In this document: positions 36,174 to 49,000 of the stretch, in pieces | Position numbering within the stretch: position 1 is the stretch's first letter | Layout of the letters: each line of letters opens with the position of its first letter | Assembly (NCBI GenBank): GCA_034509495.1 | Contig: CM067515.1 | Location: 13,210,705-13,274,704, forward strand | Direction of reading: 5' to 3' | DNA from: Acestrorhynchus altus | Lineage: Eukaryota > Chordata > Actinopteri > Characiformes > Acestrorhynchidae | DNA: 64,000 nucleotides | Position numbers and translations under genes: made by a program | Notes under the pieces: generated by a model | Databases searched by the model: none | Told to the model about the DNA's origin: nothing | What the model saw: only the letters and a program-made list of their open reading frames with translations

Positions 36174-39100
36174 CTGAGCTTTCACAACCACAACTCCACA
36201 TAGTCAGCCATAAGACAAAACACAATGTTTATAATGTTATTGTGTTTAATAGATGAAATGTCTAATCTCTGCCACATGAAAAATGATCTCACCAGAATGA
36301 TCTTTGTCTCATCAACTTCTGCCTGAACTCTGGTCAGTGCGTCTGCCTCTCTAGGGTTCTGCAAGAGATGAGGTCAAACAGTTTCACAACAATAGAATCT
36401 GTCCAGGACAATAATAGACAGTTGATTAGCAAAGATATGCTTGGTGTCTATATGTTAATATATATTCATTGACAAAAATACAACACCAATAAGGAGTTGT
36501 TTGAATAGATTGATTCTTTCTGTGTGTGAATGTAATGATGATATATGTAAGTGATGACAATATTAGAGTGAAAGTCTGTACTGTACAACTGAAAGGAGGC
36601 TCTCCTGTTGGGCCGCCTCTTGTCTGGATACTTGATGAGATACAGTTCAGCATGGAATTATACAGGTTCTGTATGGCATTTTGTAGCACATTTGCATTCA
36701 GATGTTCCAGCTGGGCCTGTAGATTCTGCACATTCATAGATTGCTGAAGCTGGTCCCATATATTTTTGTTTGGCAATAAGTCTGATCTGACCAATCAGGC
36801 CAAGCTATTTGGCACAGATGTTCCTGGGAAACCCTTATCTGGGTGTGTGCGAGTATTGTTCTGCTGAAAAATGCCAGTTGGAAGCCCTGGCATGAGAAAC
36901 AACACATAGCTGCAGTTTGTCCTGCACATATGACTGAACTGTTAGTATCCCTTGGTCCACTGCTTTGGGTGACCGGTAGACCATCACTCCAACAACTGGG
37001 GGCAGTTTTGAAGTGCTCACCATGAGTCCACCATACTTGAATGCAACCATGGTAGGATTCCAAGATACCAAGAATCTGGACATGTCACGGAACATACAGA
37101 CAAAACAGTTCCAGTCCTTAGCAGTCCAGGTTTTTCATTCACAACACCATTGGAGGCTTATTTTTGTCAATGAATGTAACTAAGAAATGGCATTTATCAA
37201 ACAGTGAAGGACCAGGACAGCCCACTGGTGTAGTGATGATTATCCAACATCTTGACCTCACTAACACTCTTGTCACTGAATGCAACCAAATCCTCACAGC
37301 TAGCTCCAATAGTTAACAGAAATCCTTCTCCGAACAGAGGAGAGAGTTACTGTGTCCCAATACTTTTGTCCATATAGTGTATGTGTATCTGTGTGTGCAG
37401 AACATGTACCTGGTATTTGTGAAGGTACTCCTCTAGCATGTTGAAGTGGATGGTCTCTGGAGTTCCTGTGGGCCACTGTCTGTCATCCACCTGTCTCGAG
37501 AACTCATCCAACACCTAAAGCCACATTATAAGAGTTAGTAACTGTGCACATTCATACCACAGCCAGGTCTAAAGAAGCACTGAACACAGATACTGATGTA
37601 AAAAAAAAGACTATATTTCACAAATAAATGTATTTATTTATATATTTTTATAAGGGAAAAAAAACAAGTTGTTAACAAATTCCAGTTCCAGTAATATATG
37701 TTACACACACTCACTTTACACACCTTATCAAGCAGTGAGAAGGACACTCGTTGTGGATACTCGCTGTCTGCGATGACCACAGCAGCCAGACCATCATCTC
37801 GTATGTGCACATGACACACATATTCTAATTAAGGGGAAACATGCAGTAAGCACACAGGGGGTGGGGTATGCAATAAAACTGTTGAAAAGGAAAAGTCAAA
37901 GATGCCTCAGCAAGTATTGCTTAAGACACTGAATGTCATAAATACAGGAAGTGGATACAGGGCTAGAGAATATGACATTAATATACACAATATAGCCATG
38001 TATGAAGTTAGGACAACCAATAAACCCTTTGGCTTTTTAAACATATGGATATTTGGTCTTTATTTTAACTATATTGAGTGATGGAGTTGATATAGTTAAA
38101 CACATGAAACTATAGAAATGTCTAACATCATTTGTAAAACAAAATTACCGTATTTTCCGGACTATAAGCCGCTACTTTTTTAAACCATGTGGCTTATAAT
38201 GAGGTGCAGCTTTTTCTTCTTATATATGTTATTTTCCAGGGTTTTTTTTTTTTACTTTGTGGGAGCGGCTTATATTCCGGTGTGGTTTATAGTCTGGAAA
38301 ATACGGTATTAGAAATGCAATTTTCATATGATGTTAGGATACACCCCATTTATTATTGCTTAAAATGCCCTTGAACGCATTTGAATAGCCCATTGTTAGA
38401 GAGGACTTTGGAGGAGCTTGTCTTATTTCAACCTCAGACATTAGTTTGATTTTCTCTTGATTGTTGAAGTGAGTGGAATCACCATGGTCAGATCCAAAGA
38501 GCTCTGAGAGGTCTTCAGAAGATTATAGATGAGTCTGGGAATGGATTTTAAAAGATGTCAAAACAATTAGAAATCTGTTGTTCCATTGTCCAGAAAATAA
38601 TTTACAAGTGGAGAATATTTAAAACAACTGCTAGCATGGCCATGTCAGGCCGTCCTAACAAGTTCAGCAAAAGAGCAGGTCGCAAGATATGTAAAGAAGT
38701 CTAAAACGATCCTTAAATATTATCATGGAACCTACAGGCAGCTCACCTTTAAGCATGAAGGTGGAAGGTTCAGGGCCTGAAGAGTTCCCCATCATAGAAT
38801 CCACTATGAAATCTTTATTGGGTCAGAGAGGGGCTTGAGGAAAATGTAATACTGTCTGTTCAAATCTGATGCTGAAACATTCCTTAGCTGAAAGTATTTT
38901 GCATAGAAAGGTAGGAAAAACGTCCAGTCCAGAGAAGAACTATCTAACTAACATTATTTCAATCAAAGGAGGACATTTCAGCTGTTAGGGCATATGGGGT
39001 TCTAACATTTTTCTCAGAAGAAAATTGCACATTAGTTTTGCAAATTAATTTTAAAGTCATTTCTTTTCATGTGTTCAGTTATACCAGCTCTCCTTATAGA

Positions 39101-39920
39101 TCATATGAAGATACAATGTTCATATGTTTACATTTGTAAATACTCCTAACTTCTTCTCATGACTATATACTTTTCTGAACATACCGTGTATATCAGTCCT
39201 TCTAGAACACTACATAGAACACAATAATACTGTACATTTTATTACACAGAGCACAACTAGTTTTTATGTTTTTAAGAATCTGCTGCTACTGGAGGATTTT
39301 GTCTACATGTCAAAATATCACTATGAACACTGTGTTTCATAAAATGATTATAAATATTGTGATATTTTCTGCCATCTTGTCCAGCCATAAAAGCTACTGA
39401 CCTTTCTCAGTGACAGAAGCTTGACTGCCAAATGTACAACGTTCCACTAAGAGGCCACAAGTGAAGGTCATGAACTCCTGAATACTAAATACATGCACAT
39501 ATTTTTAATACATCGAAAGAATATGAAGTCACACATTCATTGTAAAATCATTATTGTATTGTATATAGTGCACAGGCATATAGACTTTGTATGTGTGAAT
39601 GCACTGATGGTTTATGGGATTACAATATCAGAGTGAAAGGATACATTTATTGGGGAAACTGAACAATGAGAGAGGGAGATGAAAGAGGCTCTAGAGGCTC
39701 TAGTAGTAAATATACACCGACTGCCCACATTTTAGCTTTTTTATTTGAATAAATGTATTGAACTTTTGTGCAGTGCTGTAAATATACACCACAAACAGTT
39801 GACTGTGGGAATGTACCTGGATCTTTGAAAAAAGCCACATGAGGACAGTTCATAGGCTGCTTTAAGCAGGTTGGATTTGCTCTCTCCTTTGTAGAGGATG
39901 CTGAGACATAAGAGCTTCAT
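35186..39920 (-). CDS. ykt6: Synaptobrevin homolog YKT6 (R-SNARE), complete, 198 aa
   Basis: Palmitoylated and farnesylated R-SNARE used in ER-Golgi, endosomal and autophagosome fusion. Coding exons in order: 39817-39920, 39402-39484, 37724-37824, 37410-37514, 36293-36358, 35950-36051, 35186-35221. They total 597 nt with GT-AG junctions, exactly the family's 198 aa. The longin domain covers about residues 1-130 (MKLLCLSILYKGESKSNLLK; EFMTFTCGLLVERC; YVCHVHIRDDGLAAVVIADS). The SNARE helix follows (NPREADALTRVQAEVDETKI, then TMESLLERGENLDDLVQKSE), with Arg in LLERGE as the zero-layer residue. The tail ARKQNRCCKMM keeps the two adjacent cysteines, but the CAAX box is C-K-M-M rather than the mammalian C-A-I-M. 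The acceptor at 39938-39940 sits 17 nt before the ATG, so the 5' UTR is spliced. Confidence 0.96.
36078..36172 (+). repeat. (CA)n microsatellite in ykt6 intron
   Basis: About 45 CA units with a few CG variants at the left. On the gene strand it is a TG tract ending about 27 bases before the acceptor of the 35950-36051 exon. Confidence 0.95.
36590..37185 (-). mobile_element. Family D transposon relic, copy 2 (ykt6 intron)
   Basis: The minus strand reads LLPNKNIWDQLQQSMNVQNL then LNANVLQNAIQNLYNSM, the C-terminal end of an IS630/Tc1-class transposase. The plus strand shows TGTTCTGCTGAAAAATGCCA, the counterpart of CTCCTGTTGAAAAATATCAG at 32740. Inactivated. Confidence 0.65.
37200..37385 (+). 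mobile_element. 3' fragment of a short Tc1-derived element, copy 2
   Basis: TTGACCTCACTAACACTCTT, GAATGCAACCAAATCCTCAC and GTGTCCCAATACTTTTGTCC pair with 30990-31275. It ends 25 bp before the ykt6 donor at 37409. Confidence 0.6.
37990..38930 (+). mobile_element. Tc1-like relic, family A, copy 3, with a nested insertion
   Basis: It has an ATGAAGTTAGGACAACCAAT-type start, CACCATGGTCAGATCCAAAG (transposase N-terminus MVRSKEL), AAACAACTGCTAGCATGGCC, CATCATAGAATCCACTATGA and GGGTCAGAGAGGGGCTTGAG. A short element (38149-38308) interrupts it. Confidence 0.65.
38149..38308. mobile_element. Short inverted-repeat element nested in the Tc1 relic
   Basis: Left end CCGTATTTTCCGGACTATAA is inverted at the right end (TTATAGTCTGGAAAATACGG), and inner arms GCCGCTAC.. 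and ..GGAGCGGC also pair. It is a roughly 160-bp palindromic MITE; the CCGTATTTTCCGGACTATAAG ends are familiar from many vertebrate genomes. Confidence 0.75.
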
Positions 39921-42242
39921 TGTGCCTGTATGAACACCTGCAAAACCAATAGATAAAATAAAGAGGCCTTTTAGTGTCATTGTGTAAACCTTTAGCAATT
40001 AATCTTGTCCCCACTGACCAAAATCATAATGGAACATCATAATGGAAGTATTAAGAATTGTTGATAATGCACAGTGCACTTTATGACACTCTTTGCACAA
40101 TATTGCACATCTAACTTTAATGCCATACTGCTCGATAATGTTATACAATAATATTAACAGTACTTATCCTTCTAATTATGTATACGTCATGTATATAGTG
40201 TCTGCTTGTATATATCCTGTACAGTTTTTTGTCTCTAGTGTAATGATGTGTGTAGTTGTAACTTTGTATAGTTTCTGTACTTTGTTTTATGTTTCATATC
40301 TAATAGCTTGAGTGATGAGGAGAACCAGCAATGTAAGAGTTTCATTGTACAGTATAACTGCTGTTGGCTGTGCATATCACAACAAAACCCTTAAATCCTG
40401 AAACATCACTTTTCCATGTGGCTCGAAAAACTCTTGCCTGAAGGTTTTTACTGTACATTAGTGAAATGTAAAAACTGGATCAGAGGAAATACCCACATCA
40501 CAACAACCTTCATTTGTGGACAAGGCTAAAGTTGTCCCTTATTCTGATTTTCCAATATTTTGCCATGTATACCCGTCACGTTCAGAGGGTCAGGATAAAA
40601 AACGGTACAGTAACATTTCTTGCAATTCAAGCTATTGATGATAATTGGATACCTTTTCATACTGGTTATAAGGATTAGTGGTTATATAGTACAATACACC
40701 TATGGATGTGCACATAGCTGAGATATATAATCCTTTGAACGTTTTCAGATTTAGGATATGGCACACTTTTGTGTCATATATTAATGTCTAAATCGAGAGA
40801 CTGAGAATGTAGAAATAATGGTTGTAAATAGTTTGTAAAAAGACAGAACAATTACTTCTCATTCAGGCTTCTCACTTTTTTTGTGATTTTGAAAATCATA
40901 ATATGGTGTGAGATCTGATCATCCAGCTCCAACAAAGATGCTCTTATCTGTGTACCTAACATGGTTCCAAACCAGTTGCGAGCTTGAACTGCAACCTTTT
41001 TTAGCTAACCATCCCATGTTTACACCAGTGTTACTGGAAGCAAGGTTACTTCACAGAATACGTCATCTACACAGAGTGTTGCCCAGCATCTGTAAATGGA
41101 ATCAAGAAGATGGCACAGTGTATAGAACCTGCAAGCATTTGTGCTGTTACAGACATTAGTTTTTGTCCCAAAAGCAAATAAGGACCAATTTTTGGTGATA
41201 AGAACATGTAGAAGACTACAATGTGCGAGAGGATGGGATATCATTTCACCTTGCTCCTGTACAACTAGACACACACACAGCGGTTTGAGCTGAAAAACCA
41301 ATCAATGCAATGCAAATGAACTTTTCAGGTTCCTGAGCCGGTTTATGTGAGTGGAAATGAGCTGAATGGTTCGAAAGTTCCCAAACCCAACTTTCCTTTA
41401 CAAATGTATCCTGTTATCTAGGGCTATAATAGCCTATAGAACAATTGGCTTATTTTTTCCTTATGGAAAAAAAATATATGGACATGTTTTTTATACATTT
41501 TAAAAGCATTCATCATCATAATCTGCTTCTGGATCAGTCTTTGGTCGAAATGTAAATTTTCTCCCTCTCCGCTTTCATCTGAGCAGCTGCAGGGCAAGTG
41601 CTCCTGGACCTGTTGCAAAGCATCCTAAGCTGAGAATAATGCAAGAAACTCCATGCACAGTGTGGGAACAACTCAGCCCTGTGCTCTGCATTTATATGAT
41701 TCATCCCACAGTATGAGCTGGCAGATTACCAGGCTCATCACATGAATAGCTGGATTTGTTTATGGGTGGATCAACAGAGTATGTGCTCTGACAGACTGAA
41801 TCATGCCTCTTGTTACCTGTGCCTCTCTCACAAAGACCTAAAGATAGATTTACTTTCAACCATTATATTTTTTTATCAAATGGGGCCTTTTTTACGTATC
41901 TGGTGGTAGGTTATTATGTTTCTAGGACAAAAACCTATGGAGATATTTAAGTGTTTTTGCAAGATTTCAGTTTTCTCCCACCAGGGGGAGTGCTGACTAA
42001 AATACACTAAAATACTGTATTTCATAATATAGTGTCTATGTACAAAGTATATTTATAAATACATTTATCTTAAAATGTATATGTAAATACTATACATAGA
42101 TTGTAGCATATTTTAAAATTAGATATTAGGTACAGGTAGAGGTACATAGGTAAAGATCAACATAGGTACAGACACACTGTACTCAATGAGCATCAGTACT
42201 CCCAACTATAAATATATCTATGAAAAATAAATGTGCAAAAAA

Positions 42243-42480
42243 AACTCCATACACCAATCAGCCAGAACATTAGAATCACTGACAGGTGAAGTGACAATAA
42301 GTGACAGTGGCTCCTGTCAAAGGCTAGGTTCTTGAAATTGCTTGTAAAAATGTAAGACGGGCTAATCTTGTAGGGTGTTCCCGGTATGCAGTGTTCAGTA
42401 CCTACCAAAAGTGTACCGAGCAAGGACAACCAGTGAACCAGCATCAGAATTTGTGGCTCAAGTCTCACTGATGCTCAAGT
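42243..42480 (+). mobile_element. Internally deleted fish transposon fragment
   Basis: CACCAATCAGCCAGAACATT, AATCACTGACAGGTGAAGTG, then GGTGTTCCCGGTATGCAGTG and CAAGGACAACCAGTGAACCA. These are the start and an internal block of a common fish Tc1-like element, with the intervening sequence missing. Confidence 0.55.
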
Positions 42481-42814
42481 AGGTCTCACCTCACAATTTA
42501 CAGGATTAAAAAGTCTTGGTACCAGATATGACATGCCTCGATGGGTCAGAGCTGTAGTCATGGCAAAAAAGGGGGACCTACTCAATATTTGTCACATGAT
42601 ACTATTGTAATAGCTGTTAGTGCATGTGTTCATGTGTACTTTGAGAAATGCTGGAAATATGTTTATTTGTGTTCAATGCAATTTAATGTACAGTGCAGAA
42701 TGACTAGTGATCCTTCATGAATCATGTTGCAAATATGACCTGGTTTTGCTGGTTTGTCCTGTACCACATCCAGAGAAATCCAGCCTTTCTCTATAGAAAC
42801 CATAAAGGCAGACC

Positions 42815-42815
42815 A

Positions 42816-42854
<39 letters not shown>

Positions 42855-42856
42855 AT
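42815..42856 (+). repeat. (AAAT)n microsatellite
   Basis: Ten or so perfect AAAT units. Confidence 0.9.
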
Positions 42857-43479
42857 ACTGACCACCACCTTCATAACTGTTTGCAATTTGTACCAAGCGC
42901 TCATCGAATTAAAAGTACATGTTTTTTTGACCACAAGATATCATACCACAAGATACACAGAGGTTAAGTGTGCAGAATTTTCACTGTCCTGGCATCAAAG
43001 TCGTCCCCTGGGAGTCTAAATAGCAGAGTCACTCTTTCAAAAGCACTACATTCAGCACTTATCTTACACTTATTAAAAACTTGTGATTGTACTGAAATGT
43101 CTTACTGTTGCTGACGCTGATACTTTTTGTTGGAATGAGGCTCTGTGTCGTGTGTTTATGTACATAGTTGTTGAGGATTGTGTATTTTCAGTATCTACAC
43201 ATCAGTACAGATTTTTGTACTTGTATTATTGGTAGTATTTAAACTTTAGAGGTGTCTTTGGACTCCAGACTACTTATACTATTGAGATTACAAATAAACA
43301 CTTCTGTAGGTTGCTCTAGATAAGATGGTCTGCTAAAGTCGTACATGACTCAGAAATGCAAACTTAAATACACATTTTAACTGAATTCATTTGAATGTAA
43401 TGAAATTTCATTTATTTTGTTTATACAGTTGTTCATAAATTCATTTCTCCCACTCTAAATTGCTCACAGAAATACTAAT

Positions 43480-44000
43480 CTTAAGAATCAATGTCGAAAA
43501 TACATTTTCTCAATTTTACAAAACATTCAGTTTAATACATTGCTCAATAACTGATAAGTTTAATTAATGAATAAATTGCATTGCATTCCTTTTATATAAT
43601 AAATAATTTACTAAATTTAATAACTAAAATTCTTCAATTTAATATACTTTTTTTCAATTTAATACAGACTTTTTTGAATTGAATCAAACAATAAAATTTG
43701 ATTTAATAAAGATATCTTCAATTTAATAATTATTTTTAGTTTAAAAAATTGTTTCCTCAATATAATTACCAATTCCACTGATCCCTCAGTTTAATTAACC
43801 ATTCCTCCAATTAAGTTTTTCTATTTAATAAATAATTTCCTCAATTTAATAAATCATTCCTTTGGTTTAATAGATGTTCCATCAATTTAAAAATAATGTT
43901 TTTGCAGTTTATTAAACCATTCCATCCATTTAATAATTAATTCAATTCACTAATAATTTGTATCTTCAGTTTAATACATCATTCCCTCAGTTTAACTAAA
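43480..44000. repeat. Degenerate AT-rich array built on a CAATTTAATAAAT..ATTCC unit
   Basis: Variants of TCAATTTAATAAATCATTCC recur more than a dozen times with spacing of roughly 20-40 bp. Units are too diverged to set a clean period. The array ends about 50 bp from the inferred ykt6 5' exon. Confidence 0.55.
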
Positions 44001-44055
44001 CGGGGGGAAGGATTTATTTACTCTAATAAACGTATTATTTCTCTGTTTTTTCTAC

Positions 44056-44420
44056 CTGGACACTTTAGAGGCTCCTTGCCTTTTCGCCGGTAGCGCAGAT
44101 TGGGACACAGCCCACATATCCGTCTTCATCCGTTTCCTCAACACCACTGTCGTCGCATAAGACCGAACACAACTCTCCACGTCAGCAGCCCATAAAACAA
44201 GTCCCCGTTTTATTAGGTGGGCTTTAATTAAACCCTGGACTCACCTGAGATTATTTAATAAGGGTGTCTCCCGAATGGTGGACTTTAACGGTCCCGAAGC
44301 GGCGCACTTCCCTTTAAGTCCTCGCTATGCGCCCTCGGTATCCATAGTAACCGCAGGTAAACGGTCGGTATATGAAAGGGTACCGGGTGGAAACGGTGGG
44401 GGATAGCAATGCGTTCCGCT
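44056..44420 (-). promoter_or_regulatory. ykt6: Likely ykt6 promoter and non-coding first exon
   Basis: A CpG-rich island in AT-rich surroundings. On the minus strand it ends in a good donor (GTGTCCAG/GTAGAA, exon end 44056) that could join the acceptor 17 nt before the ykt6 ATG. The left half is taken as 5' UTR and the right half (about 44230-44420) as a TATA-less promoter. The exact start is unknown. Two upstream ATGs lie in the putative exon (44158 and 44129). Confidence 0.5.
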
Positions 44421-46080
44421 CGCAAAAAGCCTGATCAATACCACTGTTATTGTGAACAACTAAGAGAAGCTTAACGTCAAATACACTCCTTTAATATTTT
44501 AATCAATGTTTTTATTTACAATTTTAGAGTTTTAAAAACAGCTCAGTTTGGACACCCTGTATTAGTAATTAGCTTTAACATTTAAACATAAACCACCATT
44601 TTCACAAGTTATATTAAACATATGTGAAAAGGTCACAAAAACACATATACATGTTGAATTTAACAAATAAGCTTTGTTTTTCTTTCTTTCTCTTACCCCA
44701 ATTTACTCTCCAATCTGGAAGTGCCAATTACCCAACCCCATTTGGACTGTCCCCTATCACATATGATGCTCTTGTCACTCAAAAGATGAGGACAAGCACA
44801 TGTTTCCTCTGATATATGTGGAGCCAGCCACCATCTCTATACAATCTGCTGTCAATTTTAACATTGCTGTTCTCCAAGCCACTGGCTGCAACACAACCCC
44901 AAAGCATTTGTGTAGGTATTGCTAAATATTAAGGTCAGAAACAAACTTGCCAGTCCTGCTGTAGGTTTAAACATGTCAGCAGCAGAGAGGTACTACAACT
45001 TGGCTGTTGTTGTAGTGGCCCTTGTGGTGATACTCAGAATGCAGCTGGCTCTTACATTGTGTTGTATAATGTATTGTGACATATTTATGAATGCAACTGC
45101 ATGCACATCCAGTGTATATAGCTCAAAGCTTCTGTTTTTTGCAGTGTTGCATGCAAAATGTTTTAGGCCTAGAACAGCTCCACTCCAAGGTCTGCAGAAT
45201 TTTTGCAGTCAAATATTGGTTCTGATTGGCCTTTCTAGAGGTCCTATGAGGAGTTCTCTCTCAACATTTTCATGGTCTTCCAGACCTGAACTTGATCTCA
45301 AATGAGGAAATGGCTACCTGTCTTTTTAACATATTGGCAAAGATGTTTCATTGACAACTTTTTTTGATATCTATTTTCAAATGGGGTTCTCAAACCATTG
45401 AAATATTAAGACATGCACTATCTTACAGTAACTTTATTTACAATAATTAGGCGATTTACATGTGTAGTGATGTCTATGTAACATATTTAAATTAAGTTTA
45501 TCTTACCACAGGATACAAACACAGTTTAAAGTGTAATAAATAAAACAAGGGGGAAAAAAAGTTTTTAAAAGTGTCAGTTGCCTGTTGACAGTGCGATCAG
45601 TTCTCCTTTTCTCCAACCAGCTTATGAAGACAATAAGAGTCACCACAATAAAATAAAGACAATGTGTAAAACACAAAGCAACATCTACAATGTTGTCCAT
45701 GATAAGAGTAATTTAAGAATACTTTTCCTCCAGAGCAAATCATATTGTTGTTTTAGACATGTACATACATATAATTAATAACATCATTTGCATGAAAAAT
45801 ATATAGCATATAAACAGCTTCTGAAGATATAGCCTACATAACAGACTGTAGTTTATATGTCAAACATGTACAACCGCATGGACTGTGCGGTGAAGACTTA
45901 ATGCCAGAAGTGTGGCGAAAGCTGAGTGTTCCACACAGCAAAGCCCCTCTCCGAAGAAATGCACATTCTGTGCGAAGGCAGGCTTAACAGGGCCACTTCA
46001 GGTGCACTTCACTCATCATTGCAGTTTGGCACTGATCCTGGAGTGCCATCTAGTGTTTGGGCATCCAGCTGCTGTCTCTC
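44421..46080. other. Spacer between ykt6 promoter and the gck stop codon
   Basis: Includes the gck 3' UTR. A minus-strand AATAAA at 45433-45438 is a candidate gck polyadenylation signal, about 645 bases after the stop. 44690-44830 resembles a dispersed fish repeat (TACCCCAATTTACTCTCCAA, GGACAAGCACATGTTTCCTC). No other gene is supported. Confidence 0.45.
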
Positions 46081-49000
46081 TCATGGTGATATCATGCAGG
46101 CTGCCATCTTGCAGGCCACAGCAGAAATAAGTGCAGCACCTCGGCCACTGCCTTCTTCAGACTGGATGAAGGTGATCTCACACTTAGGGGTCAGTTCCCA
46201 GACAGCTTTGTGGAACCTCTCCTGGAAACTGGACCAAGAGGTTTGGTAATCAGCACTGGTTTACAAACCTACAATTTTTTGCACTATGTACAGTACACAC
46301 CAAATTCAGTCATTTCCATTAAAATTGCTATAAATTACAACCCTCCATCCATCATTATAATTATCCCTACAAGCATCCCTGCCTTCTCCTCACCGTGGGT
46401 GAAGTTTATAGACAGAGCCATCCACTCCCACTGTGATCTTTAGCTGTTCCTGGCATCGGCGTTCCCTCATCAGGTCAATGACCCCGGCCAGCCCAGCTGC
46501 ACACATGTGGGCAGCACGTGTGGACACACTTTCACAGGCCAGACGTACTATATCGCAGTCCAGCTCAGATGGTAGGACGCCCAGAGAGCTCAGGATGTTA
46601 TAGATCTGCTTCCTGTCACCTGTGTCACTAAAAAAGCAAAAAACAAATGATGATGCTTTAAGTCTTGGAGCTCCTGTAGGCCACTGTAATGGTGTTCAAG
46701 TTATAATTAAGATTTCCATGTACCTTTCAATCTGGGAGACAAAACGCGTCTCAAAGCTGCCCCTTGTCTTCAGCAGGTCTGAAGCTTCACCATTAAAAAT
46801 CAAATCTTCATTCACCAACTTCACCAACACTAGCCGAACCAGCTCTCCCATGTACTTCCCACCAATCAGCTTCTCATATCTGAGAACACAGGAAATAGAG
46901 AGTAGATTAAATAAAAAAAATTAATCAGAGACTGAATTATTTATTGGATTAATCATTCTCATATCCGTCTACTGTAAAACTACTGTCTGTAGTTATAAGA
47001 ACTACAATAACAGACTAGGTACAACAGTAATCTGGGGGGACAAGTGCTAAATCTTAAAGGACAGAACAAATTTAAAATTAATCTTAAAAGAAACTACCAC
47101 TAAACCTGAAAAACAATACAAATCATCTTGAAAGGATGTTTCTTTAGAAAGCTCTAATTTTAGAATTATTTTACTATTTTAACTATTTTAGAAAGAACAG
47201 AAGAGGCTACATTTTAATGAACCTTGATTTAATATTTAAATATTTAATATTTAAACCTTGATTTAAAATAGACTGCTAGTCTGGACAGAAAGTAGAGCTG
47301 GACTTGAAAGAAACTTGTGCTTTTCTTGAGAGAAGGTAGTGGTAGTCCTGAAAGAACCTAATGCAACTTTGGGAAAAATGGGACTGCTAATCTGGAAAGA
47401 GCCTAGTATTAATCCTAAAATAATTTAGCACTCGTTTCTAAAGAATCTAGTGATGTTGAGAGAGTGCCGTGTAGTCTGCTTATTTGAAAAACATGTAATG
47501 CAAGCTTGTAGCTACTAATTGCATTTTTAACTTTCCTGCTGTACTAAATAGATGAATGTTTGAAAACCGCTCTTCATGACGATTTTAATACAGTGACAGT
47601 GATCAGACTGACTGAATATGAAATAATTAATTATGGTTTGTTAGACAAAATGTGGGAACTAATGGAGAGTTCATTGCTAGACTGAAAGCTCACTAGCCCA
47701 ATGGCCGACTTCGCCTCTGTCAGCATCCACATTGTAAACTCCGTAGTGTTAAATGAAGCCTTAAGGAGTTAAATTTGCTTTCAGAGAGTCAAATTTAATC
47801 CACTTTGACCCTGTAGAAGTTAATAACACAGATGAGTTTAACTGTGCACTGTAAACAGCCATTAAGCTAGCCACATCGCTAATGATCTGACACGGCTGCC
47901 ATTAATCTCCCAGTGCGCGGGCCGCCACTGACGTGGCTACCTCCGCATTCGCAGAAAAACAACCCGGTCACCCGGAGACCACACAAGAGCCCCAGACGGG
48001 GCATTCGAGCCAGATCTCAGTCAGGCTAGGAACGGGAGCGAGCAGCTGTGGGAATTCTGTGCTAAAATACTGGTGGCAAGAAATGTGACTTAAACCAACA
48101 ATCTCTGGCGTCAGAGCAACAGACGTTTTGAGGAAATGATGTGTTTGTTCTGAGGTATAGAGACAAGCTGATGGTGAATGGATTGGGGGGTGGGGGGTGT
48201 GTGGGGTGTCATACTGACATCACTAGTGCTACAGGCCTATGTGCTGTAATCATACAGGGTGGTGTGCATTTAAAAGTTTGAAAGGTTTTGAATTGTGTGA
48301 TAAAATGTGTGTAATATTTCAGTATGCAAAACAAATTAATAGTTGCATTAAAAGTGCATTAGAATATTAGACCAAATGCCAACTGGCATCTTGTGAAGGT
48401 AGCACTTCAACCATCTTTTATATTATTTGGGTACAGCCTATCAGAGTAAAGTGTTTGAGATGGAGGGGGGGCTTATTTTATGTGCACACCCACACTGAAA
48501 TGACGGGACTTTTATAAATGAAGTACAAAATCTGGGACTTGATTTTATATTTTATTTCAACACTTGTTTGACCGTTTTCATTGCATCTGAATTTAAAGCT
48601 AAATGGACCAATAGAAATACAGGTCTCAAAAGATTTCAAGCTCTAAAAAGTAAGCTTTTTTTTTTATTTGTAGGTTTCATTGGACAGTAGGCCTCTGTTG
48701 ATTATATATAGGATGTGTACTCTGATAGGAACCCTTTAGTTCCTTTGACAGGGGAAAGTGACTTACAGCTGACGTCCTGGGTTGAGAGACAACTCATCTA
48801 CAACTCTGTCATATTCCAGACGGAAATCCTCCAGCTCGCCACCGTCTCCAAATGCACCCCACTCTGTATTCACACACATCCGCCCCTCATCCCCTTCCAC
48901 CAGCTCCACTGTACGCATCTCCTCCATATAACAAGCATTACAGCCTGTGCCTGAGAGTGGGAAAGAGGGAATTCCACATTAGAGAGAGTAACATAATGAC

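Larger units (their letters stand above)
39938..44055 (-). other. ykt6 first intron (inferred)
   Basis: About 4.1 kb between the inferred 5' UTR exon and the first coding exon. It contains a decayed transposon at 42243-42480, an AAAT microsatellite at 42815-42856 and a degenerate AT-rich array at 43480-44000. The remainder shows nothing recognisable. Confidence 0.5.

Noticed and set aside
35970..36203. Frame with a long Thr-His run, and similar Cys-Val runs at 17847-18131, 30046-30408 and 51844-52066
   Set aside because: Products of CA/GT microsatellites, not proteins.
36526..37095. Several overlapping open frames in a ykt6 intron
   Set aside because: They lie in the family D transposon relic; only its antisense transposase remnant has recognisable similarity.
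45926..46249. 107-codon plus-strand open frame
   Set aside because: Antisense of the last gck exon, which is unambiguous on the minus strand.
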